DNA from: an uncultured Peptococcaceae bacterium
Lineage (GTDB): Bacteria > Bacillota > Peptococcia > Peptococcales > Peptococcaceae
NCBI GenBank assembly: GCA_937922955.1
Contig: CALAKO010000011.1
Location: 1-9,595 of the forward strand
Length of the DNA stretch: 9,595 nucleotides
Direction of reading: 5' to 3'
The notes under the pieces are model-generated. The model did not search any database and had not been told where the DNA came from. It saw only the letters and a program-made list of their open reading frames with translations. This document shows, piece by piece, positions 5,652 through 9,595 of the stretch. Both the position numbers and the translations under genes were made by a program. Every line of letters begins with the position of its first letter. Position 1 is the first letter of the stretch.

Positions 5652-6848
5652 ATGAGTGAAATGAATTACGATTTGATTATTTTAGGCGGCGGTCCAGCAG
5701 GGCTTGCAGCTGGTATTTATGGTGGTCGTGCACGTTTAAACACACTGATTATCGAAAAGGGCACCATTGGTGGTCGTGCAGAAACGACTCGTGAAATCGT
5801 AAACTATCCTGGATTTCTTTCAACCACCGGTCCTGAATTGACCGATACAATGCGCCAACATGCTGAAAAATTCGGTTGCACCATCGTGAAAGAAACTCCG
5901 AAGGAAATTGTTCTTGAAGGAGAAACCAAAGTCGTAAAGACTCGTAAAAATACCTATTCTGCTCCAGCGATCATCCTGGCTACTGGTACCAGTGCTCGTA
6001 TTCTGGGCATTCCTGGTGAAAAAGAATTAGCTGGTATGGGTGTTGCATATTGTGCAACTTGCGATGCAGAATTCTTCCAGGATCAGCGCGTTTGTGTCAT
6101 CGGTAGCGGGGACCAGGCTATTGAAGAAAGTATGTTCATTGCTAAATTTGCCAGCGAAGTAACCATCATTGTATTGCATGATGAGGGCGTTCTCGATTGC
6201 AATAAGGTTGCAGCTGAAAAAGCATTTGCACATCCAAAACTGAAATTTGTTTGGAACTCTACTCCAAATGCAATCCTTGGCGAAGATGAAGTAACTGGTT
6301 TGCAGGTCAAGAATTCCAAGACTGGTGATTTAACCGATATCCCTTGCGAAGGTGTATTCTTCTTTGTTGGTCAGGTTCCAGAAACCAAAGGTTTGACTGA
6401 AACCGGTCTTGCATTTGACGAACGTGGCTATATTCCAACCAATGGCCGTATGGAAACCAACCTTGAAGGTGTATATGCTGTTGGTGACGTACGTGAAAAA
6501 TATTTGCGTCAGGTTGTAACTTCTTGTGCAGATGGTGCTATTGCTGCTACTGCTGCTGAACGTTACATTGAGGAATTGAAGGATTTCAATACTCGCGTGC
6601 TTGGTTCAGAAAAGCCTGTATTACTTGCATTCTGGAGCCAGGAATATGCTGGTAGTTTGGAAGCTATTCAGGCTGTTGAAGCAAAGAATGCTGAAACCAA
6701 TTCTCATATGTTTGTAGAAGTGGACTTCATGCGTAAGAAGACACTTGCTAATAAATTCAACGTATCTTTGAATGAAGAACAGCCAGCTAAGATTCTTGAA
6801 TTGGTTAATGGCGAAGTGACTCGTGAAGTAACCGCAGATACTTTTTAA
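5652..6848 (+). CDS. Thioredoxin-reductase-like flavoprotein with a degenerate C-terminal thioredoxin domain
   Basis: A 398-aa flavoprotein of the low-molecular-weight thioredoxin reductase family, about 80-90 aa longer than usual. The FAD motif is GGGPAGLAAGIYGG (12-25) and the redox-active pair is CATC (134-137). The second dinucleotide fold has GSGDQAIEE (151-159), and the C-terminal FAD motif is VYAVGDVREKYLRQV (274-288). The HRRxxxR motif that normally binds the NADPH phosphate is missing: the aligned stretch reads VLHDEGVLDCNK (174-185). Residues from about 313 look like a thioredoxin fold (KPVLLAFWSQEYAGS, P378 as candidate cis-proline, LVNGEVTREV), but CGPC is replaced by Y332-A-G-S335. 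The electron donor is therefore probably not NADPH; NADH, ferredoxin or another flavin protein are possible. GGAGG (5638-5642) lies 9 nt before the ATG. It stands alone between terminators. I withhold trxB because the activity is uncertain. Confidence 0.85.
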   Translation: MSEMNYDLIILGGGPAGLAAGIYGGRARLNTLIIEKGTIGGRAETTREIVNYPGFLSTTGPELTDTMRQHAEKFGCTIVKETPKEIVLEGETKVVKTRKNTYSAPAIILATGTSARILGIPGEKELAGMGVAYCATCDAEFFQDQRVCVIGSGDQAIEESMFIAKFASEVTIIVLHDEGVLDCNKVAAEKAFAHPKLKFVWNSTPNAILGEDEVTGLQVKNSKTGDLTDIPCEGVFFFVGQVPETKGLTETGLAFDERGYIPTNGRMETNLEGVYAVGDVREKYLRQVVTSCADGAIAATAAERYIEELKDFNTRVLGSEKPVLLAFWSQEYAGSLEAIQAVEAKNAETNSHMFVEVDFMRKKTLANKFNVSLNEEQPAKILELVNGEVTREVTADTF

Positions 6849-6892
6849 TCGAAAAAATAATAAGTAGTCGTTCAAAGAAATGACATATTATG

Positions 6893-6933
6893 AAGACCAG
6901 AGTGGTTTATAGGACCAGCTCTGGTCTTTTTTT
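6893..6933 (+). terminator. Intrinsic terminator of the flavoprotein gene
   Basis: AAGACCAGAG (6893-6902) pairs with CTCTGGTCTT (6919-6928). The helix can continue with TGGT (6903-6906) against ACCA (6914-6917) past one bulged G. Seven T end the structure (6927-6933). It lies 44 nt after the stop codon and is a strong rho-independent terminator. Confidence 0.92.
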
Positions 6934-7011
6934 GCTTCAATTTGCCATTGTTCGTATTAATTTTATCTTTTTTTACGATTTGATTTAGTGCCGCTTAAGG
7001 GACGAACCGTA

Positions 7012-7030
7012 AACTGATAGAGTATCAGTT
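7012..7030. promoter_or_regulatory. Perfect 8-bp inverted repeat upstream of the ABC operon, operator candidate
   Basis: AACTGATA (7012-7019) and TATCAGTT (7023-7030) are perfect inverted copies separated by GAG. The site is 49 nt before the GTG start of the ABC ATPase. A possible -10 hexamer, TATTAT (7043-7048), follows 12 nt later, which would place the repeat over the -35 region; I could not find a convincing -35. The size and symmetry suit a dimeric repressor such as a TetR- or GntR-type protein. An RNA hairpin is the alternative, though no T-tract follows. Confidence 0.45.
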
Positions 7031-7063
7031 GTTTTGCGAATATATTATGCATTTATTGCAAAC

Positions 7064-7070
7064 AAGGAGG
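7064..7070 (+). promoter_or_regulatory. Ribosome binding site deciding a GTG start
   Basis: AAGGAGG is a near-perfect Shine-Dalgarno site 8 nt before GTG 7079. It argues for the GTG and against the TTG at 7034, which would add 15 residues and has no such site. Confidence 0.8.
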
Positions 7071-7078
7071 GTCTGATA

Positions 7079-8068
7079 GTGATAAAAGTAGAGCACCTAA
7101 CAAAGTATTATGGTGATTTTCTGGCGGTTGATGATCTGTCTTTTGATATAGAAAAGGGGCGGGTCTATGGTTTTTTAGGTCCCAATGGTGCAGGTAAGAC
7201 AACGACCATGAATATTATGACAGGATGTCTCTCTGCGACATCAGGTCAAGTATTAATCGATGGGTATGATATTTTCGAAGAGGCTGATGAAGCAAAACGA
7301 ATGATAGGATATTTGCCAGAACAGCCACCATTGTATATGCAAGAAACACCTAGGGAATATTTACAGTTCGTGGGGGAGGCCAAAGGGCTCAAGGGAAATG
7401 GATTGAATGAACAAATTGAAGCGGTTATTGAAACAGCGAGGATTAAAGAGGTACAACATCGTCGGATATCTGATTTATCAAAAGGCTATAAACAACGTGT
7501 TGGTATTGCACAGGCTTTGCTTGGAAATCCGGAAATAATTATTTTAGATGAACCAACCGTGGGATTGGACCCAATTCAAATTATAGAGATACGCGATCTC
7601 ATTCAATCTCTTGGTAAAGAACACACTGTTATATTAAGTTCGCATATTTTATCTGAAGTGCAGGCTATTTGTGAAAAAATACTGATCATTTCTCATGGCA
7701 AATTGGTTGCGTTTGATGAGCCGGATAAGTTGGAGCGCAACCTATTATCAGCTGGCGGGATTGCTCTTACTGTTGATAAAAAAGATACTTCAGATGAAGG
7801 AATTAGAAAATGTCTGGGGACGTTAAAAGGTGTCAGAGAATGTTCAATAGATTCACAGACAAATGATAAGTATTTTGAAATTAATATGACGGTTGATGCG
7901 AAGCAACTTTATGTGGTCTCTCGTCGAATTTTTATGGCTTTTGCAGAATGTGGTGTGCCTTTGCTTGAAATGCGTTTGCAAAAAGCGAATCTTGAGGATA
8001 TCTTCTTGGAACTCACTGAGGAAAATTTGAAGGAATCAACACAATCTTCTATGAAGTGGGAGGGATAA
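7079..8068 (+). CDS. ABC transporter ATP-binding protein, GldA/CcmA-like
   Basis: Cytoplasmic ATPase that powers the ABC-2 permease encoded next. The 329-aa protein carries Walker A GPNGAGKTT (34-42), the Q-loop at EQ (81-82), signature LSKGYKQR (133-140), Walker B IIILDEPT (153-160), a D-loop GLDP (162-165) and the switch histidine in SSH (187-189). The extra C-terminal domain (about 210-329) is usual in this COG1131-type family. The GTG start is supported by AAGGAGG. It ends 3 nt before the permease ATG, and the third gene, a GldG-like protein, points to the GldA/F/G type of exporter. Substrate unknown. An inverted repeat lies just upstream. Confidence 0.93.
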   Translation: MIKVEHLTKYYGDFLAVDDLSFDIEKGRVYGFLGPNGAGKTTTMNIMTGCLSATSGQVLIDGYDIFEEADEAKRMIGYLPEQPPLYMQETPREYLQFVGEAKGLKGNGLNEQIEAVIETARIKEVQHRRISDLSKGYKQRVGIAQALLGNPEIIILDEPTVGLDPIQIIEIRDLIQSLGKEHTVILSSHILSEVQAICEKILIISHGKLVAFDEPDKLERNLLSAGGIALTVDKKDTSDEGIRKCLGTLKGVRECSIDSQTNDKYFEINMTVDAKQLYVVSRRIFMAFAECGVPLLEMRLQKANLEDIFLELTEENLKESTQSSMKWEG

Positions 8069-8071
8069 TTG

Positions 8072-8935
8072 ATGTTTGCTGTTTTTAAGCACGAATTGAA
8101 AAATTATTTCCATTGTTATACTGGATACGTATTTGGTTCGTTTTTGCTGGTAATCGTTGGAATTGGCTCCATGCTGTATAATCTTCAGGCAGCAGTCAGT
8201 AATTTTGAATATGTATTGAGCTTTAGCAGTATCATATACGTTGTTATTGTTCCGTTGTTGACCATGCGCGTGATTGCAGAGGAACGTAAGCAAAAAACGG
8301 ACCATCTTTTATATGCCCTTCCACTTACTATGGGGCAAGTTGTTATTGGAAAATATGCAGCATTGTTGGTAGTATATCTTATTCCCACAAGTATTATATC
8401 TGTTTATCCACTCCTTTTTTCGTTTTTTGGCGATGTGTACTTGCCGGTGGCTTATGGTTCGATTTTTGCTACATTTTTAATGGGAGCGGCATTCATCGCT
8501 ATTGGCGTGTTTATTTCATCATTGACAGAAAATCAGGGTATGGCAGCTGGTCTTGGTGTGGCGGTTATCCTCTTCAATTATTTCAGTGTCAATCTTTCTG
8601 AATATGTTTCATCAACTGCTATGGGCTCTTTGCTTGCAATTATTCTCATTATCGTGATGCTAGGGTGCTTGTGCCGATTTCTTACAAAAAATATTCAGCT
8701 TGGATTTGGTTGTGCACTTGTTCTTATTACCATTACATGTATTATTTATATTGCTGACCAAAGCAAATTTGAGGGGCTATTGCCAAGTGTCATGAAACAG
8801 CTGTCATTATTTGAGCGTCTAAACACCTTTGTTAGCGGTGTCTTTGATATGACGGCTGTGACATACTATTTATCGGTAATTGTATTTTTCTTATTTTTAA
8901 CAATCCAATCTCTTGAGAAAAGGAGGTATAACTGA
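8072..8935 (+). CDS. ABC-2 type membrane permease, GldF-like
   Basis: Integral membrane partner of the preceding ATPase, 287 aa. Hydrophobic segments lie roughly at 19-36, 50-66, 94-118, 126-149, 157-172, 183-205, 210-230 and 260-281. The loop VIAEERKQKTDHLLYALPLT after the second segment is the typical ABC-2 coupling region, and FERLNTFVSGVFDMTAVTYY before the last segment is characteristic of the GldF-type family. The ATG at 8072 is chosen over the TTG at 8069 because GGGAGGG (8058-8064) is spaced 7 nt from it. Its TGA shares one base with the start of the next gene, so the three genes are tightly coupled. Substrate cannot be read from the sequence. Confidence 0.88.
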   Translation: MFAVFKHELKNYFHCYTGYVFGSFLLVIVGIGSMLYNLQAAVSNFEYVLSFSSIIYVVIVPLLTMRVIAEERKQKTDHLLYALPLTMGQVVIGKYAALLVVYLIPTSIISVYPLLFSFFGDVYLPVAYGSIFATFLMGAAFIAIGVFISSLTENQGMAAGLGVAVILFNYFSVNLSEYVSSTAMGSLLAIILIIVMLGCLCRFLTKNIQLGFGCALVLITITCIIYIADQSKFEGLLPSVMKQLSLFERLNTFVSGVFDMTAVTYYLSVIVFFLFLTIQSLEKRRYN

Positions 8936-9595
8936 TGAAACGATGGCCTTTTCAAATGCCGAAGGGCGATTGGTGGAAAAATCACCTTGCGTTTCGTGGA
9001 GGTGCGTATTCTCTGGCAACCATTGCAATTGTTTTGGTCATATTGATTATGGTAAATATTGTGGTATCGGCTTTGCCTGCTAATTTAACAAATTATGATA
9101 TGAGTGCAAGCAAACTCTATTCCATAACAAGCAATACAAAGGTGGTCGTTAATGCTCTCGAAGAAGATGTGACAATATACTGGATTGTTCAATCGGGGGA
9201 AGAAGATGACGTTATTGAAGCGCTTTTAGATAAGTATGACAGTTTATCTGACCATATTAATGTAGTAAAACGAAATCCGGATGTGTATCCAACATTTGCT
9301 GAGCAATACACTGATGAGACCGTTCAAAATAACAGCCTGGTTGTAGAGTGTGGCGAGCGAAGTCGTTATATAGGATACGAGGACATTTATGTGACAGATT
9401 CAAATATATATTCCTATTCATATAGCACTTCTTTTGATGGTGAAGGAGCCATTACCTCTGCTATTGATTATGTGGTAACCGACGATTTGCCTAAAATGTA
9501 TATTCTGGAAGGGCATGGGGAGCAAGAACTGCCGGAAACTTTCAGTGATCAAATTGCTAAGGAAAACATTGAGACAACAACTTTTTCTTTGTTGA
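8935..9595 (+). CDS. GldG-like ABC transporter auxiliary protein, 5' part only
   Basis: The first 220 codons of a protein that runs off the window. A single membrane anchor lies at about 25-47, after a basic tryptophan-rich N-terminus; the rest should be outside the cytoplasm. The stretch after the anchor has ASKLYSITSNTK (58-69) and VNALEEDVTIYW (72-83). The later part has GEGAITSAIDYVVTDDLP (169-186) and YILEGHGEQELP (189-200), patterns I recognise from the GldG/ABC_transp_aux family (PF09822). In the family these proteins accompany GldA-type ATPases and GldF-type permeases, exactly the gene order here. AAAGGAGG (8918-8925) lies 9 nt before the ATG, which overlaps the permease stop by one base. 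The remaining length and C-terminal anchor lie beyond the window. Confidence 0.83.
   Translation, partial: MKRWPFQMPKGDWWKNHLAFRGGAYSLATIAIVLVILIMVNIVVSALPANLTNYDMSASKLYSITSNTKVVVNALEEDVTIYWIVQSGEEDDVIEALLDKYDSLSDHINVVKRNPDVYPTFAEQYTDETVQNNSLVVECGERSRYIGYEDIYVTDSNIYSYSYSTSFDGEGAITSAIDYVVTDDLPKMYILEGHGEQELPETFSDQIAKENIETTTFSLL

Noticed and set aside
6972..7013. TTTACG and CGTAAA as a long-range stem upstream of the ABC operon
   Set aside because: Six base pairs across a 30-nt loop in AT-rich DNA is expected by chance, and it conflicts with the better 8-bp repeat at 7012-7030.
7034..7078. TTG start for the ABC ATPase
   Set aside because: No ribosome binding site; the added residues match nothing in the family, while GTG 7079 follows AAGGAGG.

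Overview
The window looks like chromosomal DNA of a low-to-moderate GC Firmicute. The signs are a tRNA-sensing T-box leader, strong GGAGG-type ribosome binding sites and intrinsic terminators. The presence of separate TatA-like and TatB-like proteins with TatC, and the style of the other genes, make a diderm Firmicute (Negativicutes, for example the Acidaminococcaceae) my best guess. That taxonomic call is inference. All recognisable genes are on the + strand, and I see no transposase, integrase, CRISPR array, tRNA or rRNA.

Layout. Positions 1-118 hold two hairpin terminators, probably ending transcription from an upstream gene. A promoter (119-148) then drives a valine-type T-box leader (about 159-367), followed by valS (381-3050). 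With no terminator after valS, there follow tatA (3081), a tatB-like gene (3300) and tatC (3608). Next come a PRC-barrel protein (4369) and a small FeoA-like protein that overlaps it by 8 nt (5273-5488). A strong hairpin at 5491-5528 closes this block. A separate unit carries a thioredoxin-reductase-like flavoprotein (5652-6848). Its putative extended -10 promoter sits inside a 7-1-7 inverted repeat, the geometry of Fur/PerR-family operators, and it ends in a clear terminator (6893-6933). The third unit begins after a perfect 8-bp inverted repeat (7012-7030). It encodes an ABC ATPase (7079), an ABC-2 type permease (8072) and the first 220 codons of a GldG-like auxiliary protein (8935 to the window end), in the order known from the GldA-GldF-GldG family.

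How the genes fit together. Valyl-tRNA synthetase is expected to be induced when uncharged tRNA-Val accumulates. The Tat translocase and the PRC/FeoA-like pair may share that transcript. The Tat system exports folded, often cofactor-containing proteins. The PRC-barrel and FeoA-like proteins may be accessory or metal-related, but nothing in the sequence proves this.

The most unusual protein is the thioredoxin-reductase-like enzyme. It keeps the FAD site and the redox CATC, but lacks the HRR-type NADPH-phosphate motif. It also carries a C-terminal thioredoxin-fold domain whose CGPC is replaced by YAGS. The PRC-barrel/FeoA-like pair is the least characterised part of the window. No wholly new system is demonstrated here. 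The best leads are these two loci and the two operator-like inverted repeats.
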